DNA of 64,000 bases from Gordonia spumicola. GTDB lineage: Bacteria; Actinomycetota; Actinomycetes; Mycobacteriales; Mycobacteriaceae. Of this stretch, positions 35,554 through 43,967 are shown in pieces. The translations under genes were made by a program, and so were the position numbers. The DNA lies in the NCBI RefSeq assembly GCF_009932475.1, contig NZ_BJOV01000003.1, forward strand, positions 124,001 to 188,000, in the 5' to 3' direction. The stretch's first letter is position 1. The number at the start of each line of letters is the position of its first letter. Below the pieces are notes generated by a model. The model was not told the DNA's origin. It saw only the letters and a list, made by a program, of their open reading frames with translations, and ran no database searches.

Positions 35554-36087
35554 TTATCGAAGGCCCCGCGACACCGCATCAGAGTCTTCTGGAGCGAACG
35601 TCGTCCAGTCTCCGCTGAATTCGAGAACAATCCCGTCTGCCATAGGCCTTCGCACAATCTTGCCGCTCAAATCGTCACCACTACCAAGTCGTCCAGATAG
35701 ATCTCGAATGTACGTCAGCCACCCCGGCACGATGGATACGGGGTCGGCATCTCCGAAGTCAAGCGAGACTCCCGAAGCGTGCGCGAGCTGAACACCCGGC
35801 CTCAATGATGCAACAGTGGGATGTAGAGCGTTGACTGCCGCTTCGAACGACTCTTTAAGAACTTCGAACTCATACCCCGCCGCATTCTCGAAGTCCTGCC
35901 ACTGTTCCCAATTGACCGTGACCTCGTACCTGCCCGTCTCCTCATCTCCCAGGGTCGCCGAAACGACGATTTCAATGGCACCATAGCGCCCATTGCAGCC
36001 CACGGAATCCGGTCCCACTGAAGCTATGGTCATCTCGACCGGAAAACCCTCACGATGAGAATAGAGGTCCGCTTTGAAGCGATTCAT
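35554..36087 (-). CDS. Unknown protein in the barstar/porin islet
   Basis: A 177-residue soluble protein with no signal peptide or membrane segment. It is acidic and mixed alpha/beta (YEVTVNWEQWQDFENAAGYEFEVL near residues 53-76). No family was recognised. Its gene is less GC-rich than the surroundings, with codons that the flanking genes avoid. The 30 bp before its start resemble those before the barstar-like gene (shared TGGAATTT, GGAG and GTGAA words). It may be an immunity-type or conserved accessory protein, which is a guess from context. GGAGGGTGAA upstream supports the start. Confidence 0.55.
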   Translation of the reverse strand: MNRFKADLYSHREGFPVEMTIASVGPDSVGCNGRYGAIEIVVSATLGDEETGRYEVTVNWEQWQDFENAAGYEFEVLKESFEAAVNALHPTVASLRPGVQLAHASGVSLDFGDADPVSIVPGWLTYIRDLSGRLGSGDDLSGKIVRRPMADGIVLEFSGDWTTFAPEDSDAVSRGLR

Positions 36088-36322
36088 CCACCAAATTCAC
36101 CCTCCGGAAATTCCATCAGAAATTTCGGCCTGTACCGCCCGCATCAGAATCAACTCTGTGATAGTACGGTCCCGACCGCACTTCGGCCAACTCGCCGAAA
36201 ACGTCCCAACGTATTCAAATCCGAAGAACCCGCGTCATAGTCACCAATCCACGCCGTCGCGAAATTGCTCCGAGACTTTCACCAGGAGGAACGCTTGGGG
36301 CGCATCGGGATCGTGAGAACAG
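36088..36322. other. 235-bp gap with degenerate coding traces
   Basis: No complete gene was found here. The minus strand is open from the barstar region through 36241 in another frame, ending in VKVSEQFRDGVDW before a stop. The segment at 36085-36130 resembles the end of the small membrane-protein gene and the barstar start region (TGGAATTT, GGAG, GTGAA words in order). These look like leftovers of a duplicated or rearranged gene. Confidence 0.35.
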
Positions 36323-36850
36323 CTACCGATCCAGTTTGGAGAAGCGGAGCCCCACACTTGCCCACCGAGCAAGATCGCTCGCCGCGTCATCATCGTCAAA
36401 CTGAAGGTAGATGTTAACACTCCTGGACACAGGCTCGAAGCCCGCCCGAATCCCCTCCGGTGAGCGAATCTCCGAAATGGCCGAACACAATATATCGATA
36501 AAGACTTCCAGATCGACACGGCCCTGCAATCCGCTTCCGTCTCTCAGTACTTCATCCGCATGCCAGATGATCAGGTCAAGACCAGAGGTCGCAGCCTGGT
36601 ACCGAAGATCTTCGTCGAAAAAATCCTGAAGGCAGTCTAGCAGCGCATCGCGATTGTATCCGAAGTACGAAGGAAACTGAAACGCTGCCGCAAACTCATC
36701 GAATAGATCGCCGAACGTCAAGCACTTCCATCCACGAACGTGCACGGGGTAGCGGCCAGATTTCCGCGACGCATACTCAACGCCAGACGTATCGTAGAGG
36801 CTATCGACAAGGATCGAGAAGTTCGACCCATCCAAGGGCGCTTCAGCCAT
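36323..36850 (-). CDS. Barstar-like (barnase-inhibitor family) protein
   Basis: A 175-residue protein whose centre shows the barstar family pattern: GWKCLTFGDLFDEFAAAFQFPSYFGYNRDALLDCLQDF (about residues 40-77), with the YFG-N-x-DAL-x-DCL core. A beta strand LDLIIWHADE and a closing strand VNIYLQFDDDD follow. Barstar-fold proteins inhibit barnase-type RNases and often serve as immunity proteins. No barnase-like or polymorphic toxin gene was recognised next to it, so it is an orphan here. Its ATG overlaps the stop of the small membrane protein by eight bases. Confidence 0.72.
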   Translation of the reverse strand: MAEAPLDGSNFSILVDSLYDTSGVEYASRKSGRYPVHVRGWKCLTFGDLFDEFAAAFQFPSYFGYNRDALLDCLQDFFDEDLRYQAATSGLDLIIWHADEVLRDGSGLQGRVDLEVFIDILCSAISEIRSPEGIRAGFEPVSRSVNIYLQFDDDDAASDLARWASVGLRFSKLDR

Positions 36851-37109
36851 TTACTTCACTCTCCAAAAATTCCAGTAGTGATTTGGCGTGTACCAAACAC
36901 TGCCGGGCACCCCACGACCCCAGATTCGACACCGTCATCGCAGCAGCGACAAGAACCCCGCACCCGAGCAGGAACAAGACGATCGAGCCCACCGGCACCG
37001 ACCCGGCCTCACCGCGCGTCGCCTCCCGGTCGTCGCCAGCCGGGGAATCGGCATGATCTATCGTCCGCGAATCGTCAGCAATACGTGTTGTGTTGTCTGT
37101 CAACGTCAT
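36843..37109 (-). CDS. Small single-pass membrane protein
   Basis: An 88-residue protein. It has a hydrophilic acidic N-terminal half (about residues 1-38), one transmembrane helix (about 40-61, VGSIVLFLLGCGVLVAAAMTV) and a short C-terminal tail with a cysteine (ARQCLVHAKSLLEFLESEVNG). GAAGGGAT upstream supports the ATG. It lies 33 bp after the MspA-like gene and overlaps the barstar-like start, so the three form one transcription unit. No family was recognised. Confidence 0.6.
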   Translation of the reverse strand: MTLTDNTTRIADDSRTIDHADSPAGDDREATRGEAGSVPVGSIVLFLLGCGVLVAAAMTVSNLGSWGARQCLVHAKSLLEFLESEVNG

Positions 37110-37142
37110 ATTGGATCCCTTCTCGTGACGGTAGGCAGGCTG

Positions 37143-37781
37143 CTACAGCAGGTGCGGGGACCCGTAGATGGTGAACGTGTTGTCATTGGCCGCCGTTGCC
37201 ATCGAGACGCGAATGTAGGCGCGCACCGCGGGGCGTGCGCCGACACACCCGGAGATCTCGACTCGAACACCCTCCGCGCGCGTTCCCGCACGCGCACCAG
37301 TCAGGGCTTTCTGGCCGAACTTGACATCGACCGTGGCCCCGTTCGCCAACGTCGTCGACACTGTCGGCATCGCCTGCACCCCGAACACCACCGCCGGCGG
37401 CCACGTGATCGACGCCTGCGCCGTCGGACCACCAGAAATTCCCACGTTCACCGATGACATCTGCCACTGACACGACAACTGATATCCCGAGGTCAGGACC
37501 GCAGCGTCCACTGGTACAGCACCATGTCCAGTGATCTCGGCTTCGCCCCGCAAGTCCAGGAACGCTTCGAACGAACCGACCCCGCGCGAGAGCGGCGGCA
37601 CCGACACGATCTTCTCCGCCGACTTCGTCAACCGGACCGTCCACCCATCATCAGAACGCTTCACCACGGTCCGATCGGGGAACCGATGAACCTGATCAGC
37701 CGACGCCACACCACCACCAGCAACGCCCACCAGCGCAACCGACGCCGCCACCACCGCGACCACCCGAACTATCAACCGCAC
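37143..37781 (-). CDS. MspA-family porin-like protein
   Basis: A 212-residue exported protein with a GTG start preceded by GGGAG. A signal peptide ends at about residue 28 (GGGVASA-DQVH). The mature part follows the MspA family: DGWTVRLTKSAEKIVSVPPLSRG near the N-terminus, SGYQLSCQWQ, GPTAQASITWPP, and the end block VEISGCVGARPAVRAYIRVSMAT...TIYGSP. MspA proteins form octameric channels through the mycolic-acid outer membrane. Compared with mycobacterial MspA, the two extra cysteines (about residues 104 and 180) are a feature of a distinct subgroup. Whether it forms a channel is inferred from family. Confidence 0.8.
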   Translation of the reverse strand: MRLIVRVVAVVAASVALVGVAGGGVASADQVHRFPDRTVVKRSDDGWTVRLTKSAEKIVSVPPLSRGVGSFEAFLDLRGEAEITGHGAVPVDAAVLTSGYQLSCQWQMSSVNVGISGGPTAQASITWPPAVVFGVQAMPTVSTTLANGATVDVKFGQKALTGARAGTRAEGVRVEISGCVGARPAVRAYIRVSMATAANDNTFTIYGSPHLL

Positions 37782-38129
37782 AACACAACTCCCGAACGCT
37801 CACGGCCAGCCACACGAACACTCGACATACGGTCGCATGTTCTGATCTATTGACTTCAACTTACCTTGGTGATTCAGCGACGGTAGCAGGCGTCCACGAC
37901 CCTGGCAACCGTCAGGCGAACGCGACACGAAAACGCTTCCACCCTGCCCGGAAATGTCGAACAATATGTTATGCAGAACTGCTGACGAAGCCCCGCTCGG
38001 CTCCAATCGAAGAACATCAGAGCTGCAGATATGACTCACTCGCCCCCGGAATGATCTTCAGGAGCGAGCGAGTTTCTTATGACCGCTCAGTGAGCGGTGG
38101 ACCGCCGAAGGTGCGGCGACAAACCGACG
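37782..38129. other. 348-bp gap, AT-richer, with hairpins
   Basis: No convincing gene is seen. It holds an imperfect hairpin with arms ACTCACTCG (38034-38042) and CGAGCGAGT (38065-38073), followed on the plus strand by TTCTT. A perfect palindrome ACCGCTCA-G-TGAGCGGT lies at 38082-38098, next to the end of the hydrolase gene. These probably terminate the minus-strand transcript. The left part should contain the promoter of the porin operon, but no clear hexamers were found. Confidence 0.5.
38082..38098. terminator. Palindrome ACCGCTCAGTGAGCGGT, candidate terminator
   Basis: Eight-base perfect arms around one G lie 32 bp after the stop of the 3-hydroxyisobutyryl-CoA hydrolase gene. There is no U-run on the minus strand, so termination is uncertain. 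Confidence 0.4.
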
Positions 38130-39128
38130 TCAGCCGACGATGTCGGCGATCGACGCGGGGTCGACTTCCTCGATTGTGGGCGGCGCGAAGGACGGATTGC
38201 GGTCCTTGTCGACGAGGACCGCGCGGACGCCTTCGACGAAGTCGGGGTGCACGGTGATCCGTTCGGCGGTGCTCAACTCGCGTTCGAGGCATTCGGCGAG
38301 CGACGACGTGGCCCCGAGTTCGAGGAGTCGGGCGGTGACGAACATGCTCGTCGGGGACGCGGACGCGATCAGCGTCAGCATCTCCTCAGCCCACTCGTCG
38401 CCGACCGCGCCGCGGAGCCCGCCGACGATCGCGTCGACGTCGGTGTCGCCGAAATAGTCGGCGATCTTGGCTAGAGGCACCGTCGTCTCGACGGGATCAC
38501 GGTGATCGGCGAGCGCAGCGGCGAGGCCCGCTCCCGAGCGGATGGTGTCGGCGACGGCGCCCAACTCGGATGACGGGACGAAATGCGTCGCCAGGCCGAC
38601 GGCCACCGCGTCCGCGCCGCGCAGGCGCGCGCCGGTCAGGCCGAGCCACATGCCGACGCCCTGCGGCAGACGCGGCAGGAAGTACGTCGAGCCCACGTCG
38701 GGGAAGAAGCCGATGGCCGTCTCGGGCATCGCGATCATCGCCTTCTCGGTGACGACGCGGATCTCGCCGTGCACGCTGATACCCAAACCGCCGCCCATCG
38801 CGGCGCCGTCGATCAGCGCCACATACGGCTTCGGGTACTCAGCGATCATCTGGTTGACGCGGTACTCGCTCGCGAAATAACGGGTGACGGCCGCGGCGTC
38901 GCCCGCGATGGCGCTGTCGCGGATGGCGCGGATGTCGCCGCCCGCGCAGAACGCCCGCTCACTCGCCGACGTGACGAGCACGGTCTCGACGGAGTCGTCA
39001 TCGGCCCAGCGTTCGAGGACATCGTGGAGGTCGTCGATCATCGTCTGATCGAGAGCGTTCAGGGCCTTCGGGCGGTCGAGGATGATCTCCCCGACACCGT
39101 TCGCGACGGTGGTGCGGATGTACGACAT
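38130..39128 (-). CDS. 3-hydroxyisobutyryl-CoA hydrolase-like crotonase
   Basis: A 332-residue crotonase-fold protein (ATG at 39128; a GTG at 39137 would add three residues). The oxyanion-hole segments AFCAGGDIRA and DGAAMGGGLGISVHG are present. The phrase PETAIGFFPDVGSTYFLPRLP and the length of over 330 residues point to the 3-hydroxyisobutyryl-CoA hydrolase subgroup and away from ordinary enoyl-CoA hydratases. That enzyme acts in valine breakdown. No other valine genes are adjacent, so the assignment rests on sequence pattern. Confidence 0.85.
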   Translation of the reverse strand: MSYIRTTVANGVGEIILDRPKALNALDQTMIDDLHDVLERWADDDSVETVLVTSASERAFCAGGDIRAIRDSAIAGDAAAVTRYFASEYRVNQMIAEYPKPYVALIDGAAMGGGLGISVHGEIRVVTEKAMIAMPETAIGFFPDVGSTYFLPRLPQGVGMWLGLTGARLRGADAVAVGLATHFVPSSELGAVADTIRSGAGLAAALADHRDPVETTVPLAKIADYFGDTDVDAIVGGLRGAVGDEWAEEMLTLIASASPTSMFVTARLLELGATSSLAECLERELSTAERITVHPDFVEGVRAVLVDKDRNPSFAPPTIEEVDPASIADIVG

Positions 39129-39224
39129 GGCTGCCACGTTAGCGCACCCTCGGCGCGAATACTTGGGCGTCCTAGTAATTGGCCTGGTGGGCGTACAGCC
39201 GTTCTGGAGCGGGAGCAGAACAGC

Positions 39225-39953
39225 TCAGTCGTCACCCACCCAGGAGACGAGGTTTGCGAACGCATTGACGACCCGAGGCTCCCCCGGCGTCTTGCCGTCC
39301 CCCGACGCCGCTGGACTGCTGGACTCGACGACCGCCGACGGGATCGGCGCCCCGCCCGCATCCGGGTCCAGGTGGGTCGCCACCCAGGCGTCCAACGCAC
39401 CGACGGTGAGATCGACTTCCCGCCGACCCGCGACCCCGTACGTCGCCCATTGAACCGCGAATCCGTCGGACAATACGGTGACGATGTAGCCGAGGTCGTC
39501 GAGTTTCGCCAGGTCGATGGCCCGACCCGCCGCAGACGCGGCGTCGGCGAGGATCGACCGCACCGTCGCCAGCGCCGTGTCGAACACCATGATCGCCTTG
39601 GCCGAGTCTTGCCGCTGCGCCCAGCTGATCAGCTCGAAGATCGCCACAGTCATATCGGGATCGCCCACGTACCAGTCGAGCACCGCGCACAGCAGGCCGC
39701 GTGCATCGGCGGCGATGTCGCCCTGCACGTCATAGCTGTTCAGGACCTCGGAGTAGAGCCCGCTGATGTGCTCGAAGACCGCACTGAACAGCAGTTCCTT
39801 CGACGAGAAGCAGTAGTGCAGGGTCGCCAACGGCGCGTCGGCCTGTTCGGCAATCCGACGCGTGGTGGCGCCGTCGACGCCCCGCTCGGCGATGACTGTC
39901 ACTGCCGCATCGATCAATTCTTGACGGCGTTCCGCCGCGGGAACCCTAGCCAC
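39225..39953 (-). CDS. TetR-family regulator
   Basis: A 242-residue regulator from the GTG at 39953, which has a strong GGGAGGGG just upstream; earlier in-frame starts lack one. The TetR DNA-binding domain occupies about residues 8-55 (AAERRQELIDAAVTVIAERGVDGATTRRIAEQADAPLATLHYCFSSKELLFSAV). A helical ligand domain with a Trp-rich centre follows. The C-terminal 40 residues are low in complexity. It is divergent from the PucR-type gene and shares with it a gap holding a GTCATATGAC palindrome. Confidence 0.85.
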   Translation of the reverse strand: MARVPAAERRQELIDAAVTVIAERGVDGATTRRIAEQADAPLATLHYCFSSKELLFSAVFEHISGLYSEVLNSYDVQGDIAADARGLLCAVLDWYVGDPDMTVAIFELISWAQRQDSAKAIMVFDTALATVRSILADAASAAGRAIDLAKLDDLGYIVTVLSDGFAVQWATYGVAGRREVDLTVGALDAWVATHLDPDAGGAPIPSAVVESSSPAASGDGKTPGEPRVVNAFANLVSWVGDD

Positions 39954-40113
39954 GTCGCACCCCTCCCGATCAAGACAAATGATCACATCACTGGCGAGAG
40001 TACCAGCGAGGTCCGGCGTAGTGGTCATATGACTTGGTCATTCGACATATACTCGGATGTCCTGCCGACCAGACCCGGCAATGCCATCCATCACGAGGGA
40101 ATACAGTTCGAAG
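39954..40113. promoter_or_regulatory. Divergent promoter region of the TetR and PucR genes
   Basis: This 160-bp gap contains the perfect palindrome GTCATATGAC at 40024-40033, a partial repeat of it (TTGGTCATTCGAC) right after, and a -10-like TATACT at 40048-40053 reading toward the PucR gene. Because of this -10, an ATG at 40057 is too close to be the PucR start. The palindrome matches two sites in the intergenic region at 53.1-53.3 kb. Confidence 0.55.
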
Positions 40114-41334
40114 ATGACGTCGCCTTGGCCGCGCCCCGACAGGCGCATCGCCGCGTTGATCCGAGAAGTCGCCGAGGGACTCCTCGCGTCCTCGGAGACC
40201 GCGGTCGAGGAGCTGACCGCTGTCGCCCACGAGATGGCGGAGTACCGATCGGTGCTCGACGATCCCCAACTGGCGGCCGCCGATCGTCAGATGAACAAGA
40301 CGAACATGGTCCACTGGCTGTCGGCCAACCTTCAGAATCCCGGCGCACGAGTGCAACCCAGCAACGATCCGGACATCCTGCAGTTCGCTCGAGACGTGGT
40401 ACGCCGCGGGCTCGACATGCACGATCTGGGATCGTGGCGAGGCGCCCAACACGGCGCGTGGTCGGCGTGGGTGGACGAGTGCTTCACCGCGACGTCCGAC
40501 CTCGACGATCTGCGCGAGTTGATGAAGATCTCCGAGCGATCCATGTCGACGTTCATCGACGACTCCATCGCGGCCCTCGACGAGTACGTCGAGCGCGAAC
40601 GATCCGAGCTCACCCGGGGCGGCAGCGCAGAACGACAGGCGACGGTTCACCTGCTGCTCGAAGGTGCGCCGATCGCACGCGACCATGCGGAGGCTCGACT
40701 GGGGTACGCACTCACCGGACACCATGTCGCCGCCGTCATCTGGAGCGACGCCACTTCCCAAGCGGTCGCGCTCGACACCGCCTCGGAGTCGATGATGAGG
40801 TTGTGCGGCGCATCGCGGCGGCTCACCGTGAACGCCAGCGTCTCGGCGCTCTGGGTCTGGTTGCCTGTCGACTCGGTTCCGTCTGTAGAAGCGACCGAGG
40901 AAGCACTCGACGACGCAGCCGGAATCCATGTCGCGTTCGGCAGACCGGGCCAGGATCTCGACGGCTTCCGCCGCAGCCATCTGGACGCCATGTCCGCACA
41001 CCGTGTCCTGATACAGGTCGGCTCCGAACGAACTGTCGTCCGGTACCAGGACGTCGCCCTGATCTCGGTGCTGACCGCCGACATGGGCCGCGCCGATCAG
41101 TTCGTCGAGGACACGCTCGGCGACCTCGCGTCCGCGGACGCCACCCTCCGCGACACGGCGCTCACCTACGTGCAGGAGCGGTTCAACGCGTCGGCCGCCG
41201 CCGAACGGCTCTACACGCACCGCAACACCGTCGAACGACGCCTGGCTCGCGCCGACAGCCTCCTGCCCGTCCCGCTCGCCGAGAACGCGGCGAGCGTGGT
41301 GGCGGCCCTCATGCTCGTGCAGCTGCGCGACTGA
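40114..41334 (+). CDS. PucR/CdaR-family transcriptional regulator
   Basis: A 406-residue regulator. The N-terminal 170 residues are helical and of unknown fold (RsbT/PucR-N type). A central GGDEF-like/CdaR region follows. The C-terminal PucR helix-turn-helix is clear (DTALTYVQERFNASAAAERLYTHRNTVERRLARADSLLP). PucR-type proteins usually activate nearby catabolic genes in response to the substrate or a nitrogen signal. The start is uncertain: ATGs at 40081 and 40114 are both possible and neither has a good ribosome-binding site. It converges with the ten-gene amine/ketone operon (16-bp gap) and is its most likely regulator together with the TetR protein. Confidence 0.82.
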   Translation: MTSPWPRPDRRIAALIREVAEGLLASSETAVEELTAVAHEMAEYRSVLDDPQLAAADRQMNKTNMVHWLSANLQNPGARVQPSNDPDILQFARDVVRRGLDMHDLGSWRGAQHGAWSAWVDECFTATSDLDDLRELMKISERSMSTFIDDSIAALDEYVERERSELTRGGSAERQATVHLLLEGAPIARDHAEARLGYALTGHHVAAVIWSDATSQAVALDTASESMMRLCGASRRLTVNASVSALWVWLPVDSVPSVEATEEALDDAAGIHVAFGRPGQDLDGFRRSHLDAMSAHRVLIQVGSERTVVRYQDVALISVLTADMGRADQFVEDTLGDLASADATLRDTALTYVQERFNASAAAERLYTHRNTVERRLARADSLLPVPLAENAASVVAALMLVQLRD

Positions 41335-41350
41335 GAACCGCCACCGCGCC

Positions 41351-42814
41351 TCACATCGGCAGGTCCGGGGAGTCGACGCCGACCACCCGGTCGCCGCAGA
41401 ACACTCGAACAGATTCCGCCGGGCCGTGACCGCCGATGCCGGACGGCCCCCAGAAGCTCTGCGCCGAATCGGCGCCGAGGTCGGCGACCTTCGCACCGTT
41501 CACGCGGACCTCGCCCGAGCGGACTCTGGAGCCGATGGCGATGGCGTGATCGGTGTCGGTCCCGAAGACGTAGGCGTCGAGTCCGGACGGGTTCGCGTTC
41601 GCCAGTCGCAGCGCCTCTCCGTCGGAGTCGACGCCGTGCAGGGAGATCACCGGCCCGAACAACTCAGCGGTGGTGCGGTCCGGATCGGAGCCGGTCGCGA
41701 CCGTCGGCGACAGGAAGAACCCGCCGAGATCCGGCAGTTCGCCCACCTGGTCGATCTCCGCACCCAGTTCGCGCAGTCCGTCGATCCGCTGCAGCAAGGT
41801 CCGGAAGTGGGGTGCGTTCGAGATCGGACCGATGTCCGTGGTCTCGTCCAGCGAATGGCCGATCCGCAGCTTCGCGATCCGCGCGTTCAGTGCTTCGCGG
41901 AGCGGCTCGACCAGGCGGTGCGGCGCGAACACCTTGCCCGGGCCTTCGCACCACTGCCCATTCAGGTTCGTCATCCCCGTGAGGAGCCCGTCGGCGGTGA
42001 CGTCCAGGTCGGCGTCGTCGAGGACGAGGGCCGGGTTGTTGCCTCCCAGTTCCAGTTGCAGAACCTTGAAGTCCTCGGCAGCGGCACGCGCGATGGCCCG
42101 GCCCGCACCGGGGCCGCCGGTGAACGACACCACCTGAACGCGGCGGTCGCCGGTCAGGGCGGCACCGATCTCACCGGTTCCGTGGACGAACTGCAGGGCG
42201 CCGTCGGGAAGTCCGGCGTCGACGAAGCACTCGACGATCGCCTGTGCACTGGCGGGTGCGTGCTCGGACGGCTTGAGGATCACCGGGCAGCCTGCCGCGA
42301 GAGCGCTCGCGACCTTCGCCGCCGGAATGAAACTCGGTCCGTTCCACGGGGTCAGAATGGCTGCCGGACCCCACGGGATCCGATGCAGACGGACGTCTCG
42401 TCCGTCTGCGGCGAGCGGGGTGACGCGGGCGATGGTCCGTGCCTCTGCGGCGGCCGCGCGCAGCCGGTACGGGAGGAACGACGCGACCGTGCGGGTGGCG
42501 CCGATGGCGGTGCCGCTGGTGAGGGCGTCGATGCGGGCTATCTCCTCGATTCGCTCCTCCACGTTCGTCGCGGCGCGTTCCAGGACCTCCGCGCGCTGGA
42601 GACGGACGTCGTCGTCGAGGAAGTCCGAGGCGTCATAGACCTCCACGGCCAGTTGCAGGGCGCGCTCGAGATCGTCGGACGAGGTCGTCACCATCGCGTG
42701 AACCGGTTCGCCGGTGTTCGGATCGACGTTCCACGCGTCGAGGGTCTCGCACTGGACCCATTCGCCCGCGATGTAGCTGCGCGGCTGAGCGAGAGTGGTG
42801 TTCATGGTGGTCAT
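41351..42814 (-). CDS. Aldehyde dehydrogenase (PuuC-like or semialdehyde type)
   Basis: A 487-residue NAD(P)-dependent aldehyde dehydrogenase. The general base Glu255 lies in LELGGNNP and the nucleophile Cys289 in NGQWCEGPGK. The cofactor segment TPWNGPSFIPAAK is intact. It is the last gene of the ten-gene operon and its ATG overlaps the alcohol-dehydrogenase stop (ATGA). The direct pairing with an alcohol dehydrogenase suggests a two-step oxidation of a primary alcohol to an acid. In a Puu-type pathway it could oxidise a gamma-glutamyl-aminoaldehyde instead. Sequence alone does not decide between these. Confidence 0.9.
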   Translation of the reverse strand: MTTMNTTLAQPRSYIAGEWVQCETLDAWNVDPNTGEPVHAMVTTSSDDLERALQLAVEVYDASDFLDDDVRLQRAEVLERAATNVEERIEEIARIDALTSGTAIGATRTVASFLPYRLRAAAAEARTIARVTPLAADGRDVRLHRIPWGPAAILTPWNGPSFIPAAKVASALAAGCPVILKPSEHAPASAQAIVECFVDAGLPDGALQFVHGTGEIGAALTGDRRVQVVSFTGGPGAGRAIARAAAEDFKVLQLELGGNNPALVLDDADLDVTADGLLTGMTNLNGQWCEGPGKVFAPHRLVEPLREALNARIAKLRIGHSLDETTDIGPISNAPHFRTLLQRIDGLRELGAEIDQVGELPDLGGFFLSPTVATGSDPDRTTAELFGPVISLHGVDSDGEALRLANANPSGLDAYVFGTDTDHAIAIGSRVRSGEVRVNGAKVADLGADSAQSFWGPSGIGGHGPAESVRVFCGDRVVGVDSPDLPM

Positions 42815-43932
42815 CGGACTGCCTCCGTGGTGTCGGCTGGGGTGGGCATGGCGGCTACGATGCGGGTCACATCTCCGGACTTCATGGCGTCGAAGCCTTC
42901 GTTGACCTGGCTGAACGGGATGACCTTCGTGACCATCTCGTCGAGCAGCAGCCGTCCCTCCAGGTAGAGGCGCGCGAACTCGGCGATGTCCTGCTGCGCC
43001 TGGCCCGACCCCATGTACGAGCCGATGAGCTTCTTCTCACCGAAGAAGAAGTCCGACGCCGGGATCTGCAGATCGGTGCCGTCGGGCGCGATTCCGACGA
43101 GGGTCGCGGTTCCCGTCGCACGGAGTGCGGCGAATGCGGTCTGCGCGGTGCGCGCCGAACCTACGGCCTCGAAGGCGTAGTCGACGCCGTCGCCGAGGAT
43201 GTCGCGGATCGCGGCCGGAACATCGGACGCACCGTTGACGACGTGCGTGGCGCCGTACACGCGGGACGCCTCCAGACGCGCGTCGTCGAGGTCGACGGCG
43301 ATGATCGCCGACGCGCCGGCCATCCGCGCGCCCTGGATGATCGCGGACCCGACGCCGCCGCAACCGATCACGGCCACTGTCGATCCCGGACGGATCTGCG
43401 CGCCGCGGAAGACTGCTCCGACACCGGTGACGATGCAGCACGAGAGCAGGCAGCCGACGTGCAGCCCCACCTCGTCGGGCATCTTGACCAGGGTGTTCTC
43501 GCGCATCAGGATGTGCTGCGAGAAGGCACCGACGCTGCCGAGTCGGTCGACGACGGTCCCGTCGGGCAGGGTGAAGGCCGGACGCTGCCGCTCACGCACC
43601 TGGCTCTGCCGCTGGCACTGTGTCGAATGGCCCGCGGCACAGTTGCGGCACTTGCCACACGACGGGGTGAGCGCGCCGACGACGCGGTCGCCGAGTTCAA
43701 AGTCTGTGACTGCCGAACCGATCGCCTCGACGACGCCCGCCACCTCGTGGCCCACGACCACCGGCAGGTCGGCGCCGACGGTGCCGGTCATGTAGTGCAG
43801 GTCGCTGTGGCAGAGGCCGACGTGGGTGACGGCGACTCGGACCTCGTGGGGCTCGGGGTCGTCGACGTGGATGTCGGTGAGGACGAGCGGGGTGTTGATC
43901 GCCGTGAGAACGGCGGCTTGGGTGGTGATCAT
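42811..43932 (-). CDS. Zinc-dependent alcohol dehydrogenase (MDR family)
   Basis: A 373-residue medium-chain dehydrogenase. Catalytic-zinc ligands are Cys41 (GLCHSDLHY) and His62-Glu63 (VGHEVAGVVE). The structural-zinc lobe has CGKCRNCAAGHSTQC (cysteines 92, 95, 98, 106). The cofactor motif GCGGVGSAII is followed by an acidic residue in VDLDDAR, indicating NAD. GAAGGAAG precedes the ATG. Class III-like enzymes of this type oxidise primary alcohols or hydroxy acids. In the proposed pathway it would oxidise the omega-hydroxy acid released by the lactone hydrolase. Confidence 0.9.
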   Translation of the reverse strand: MITTQAAVLTAINTPLVLTDIHVDDPEPHEVRVAVTHVGLCHSDLHYMTGTVGADLPVVVGHEVAGVVEAIGSAVTDFELGDRVVGALTPSCGKCRNCAAGHSTQCQRQSQVRERQRPAFTLPDGTVVDRLGSVGAFSQHILMRENTLVKMPDEVGLHVGCLLSCCIVTGVGAVFRGAQIRPGSTVAVIGCGGVGSAIIQGARMAGASAIIAVDLDDARLEASRVYGATHVVNGASDVPAAIRDILGDGVDYAFEAVGSARTAQTAFAALRATGTATLVGIAPDGTDLQIPASDFFFGEKKLIGSYMGSGQAQQDIAEFARLYLEGRLLLDEMVTKVIPFSQVNEGFDAMKSGDVTRIVAAMPTPADTTEAVR

Positions 43933-43967
43933 CGCGGTGTGCTTCCTTCGTCTGTGTGCGGTATCGG

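Noticed and set aside
36241-36519. 92-codon frame overlapping the barstar-like gene in another frame
   Set aside because: Most of it is a shadow of the barstar-like gene. Only its last 30 codons lie outside and they look like a remnant; it is described in the gap entry instead.
37800-38039. 79-codon minus-strand frame in the gap upstream of the porin operon
   Set aside because: No ribosome-binding site, no recognisable pattern, and it would occupy the likely promoter region.
38583-41429. Very long plus-strand frame (948 codons) across the hydrolase, TetR and PucR genes
   Set aside because: It overlaps three recognisable genes in other frames and its translation is Arg-rich low-complexity sequence, the usual shadow signal.
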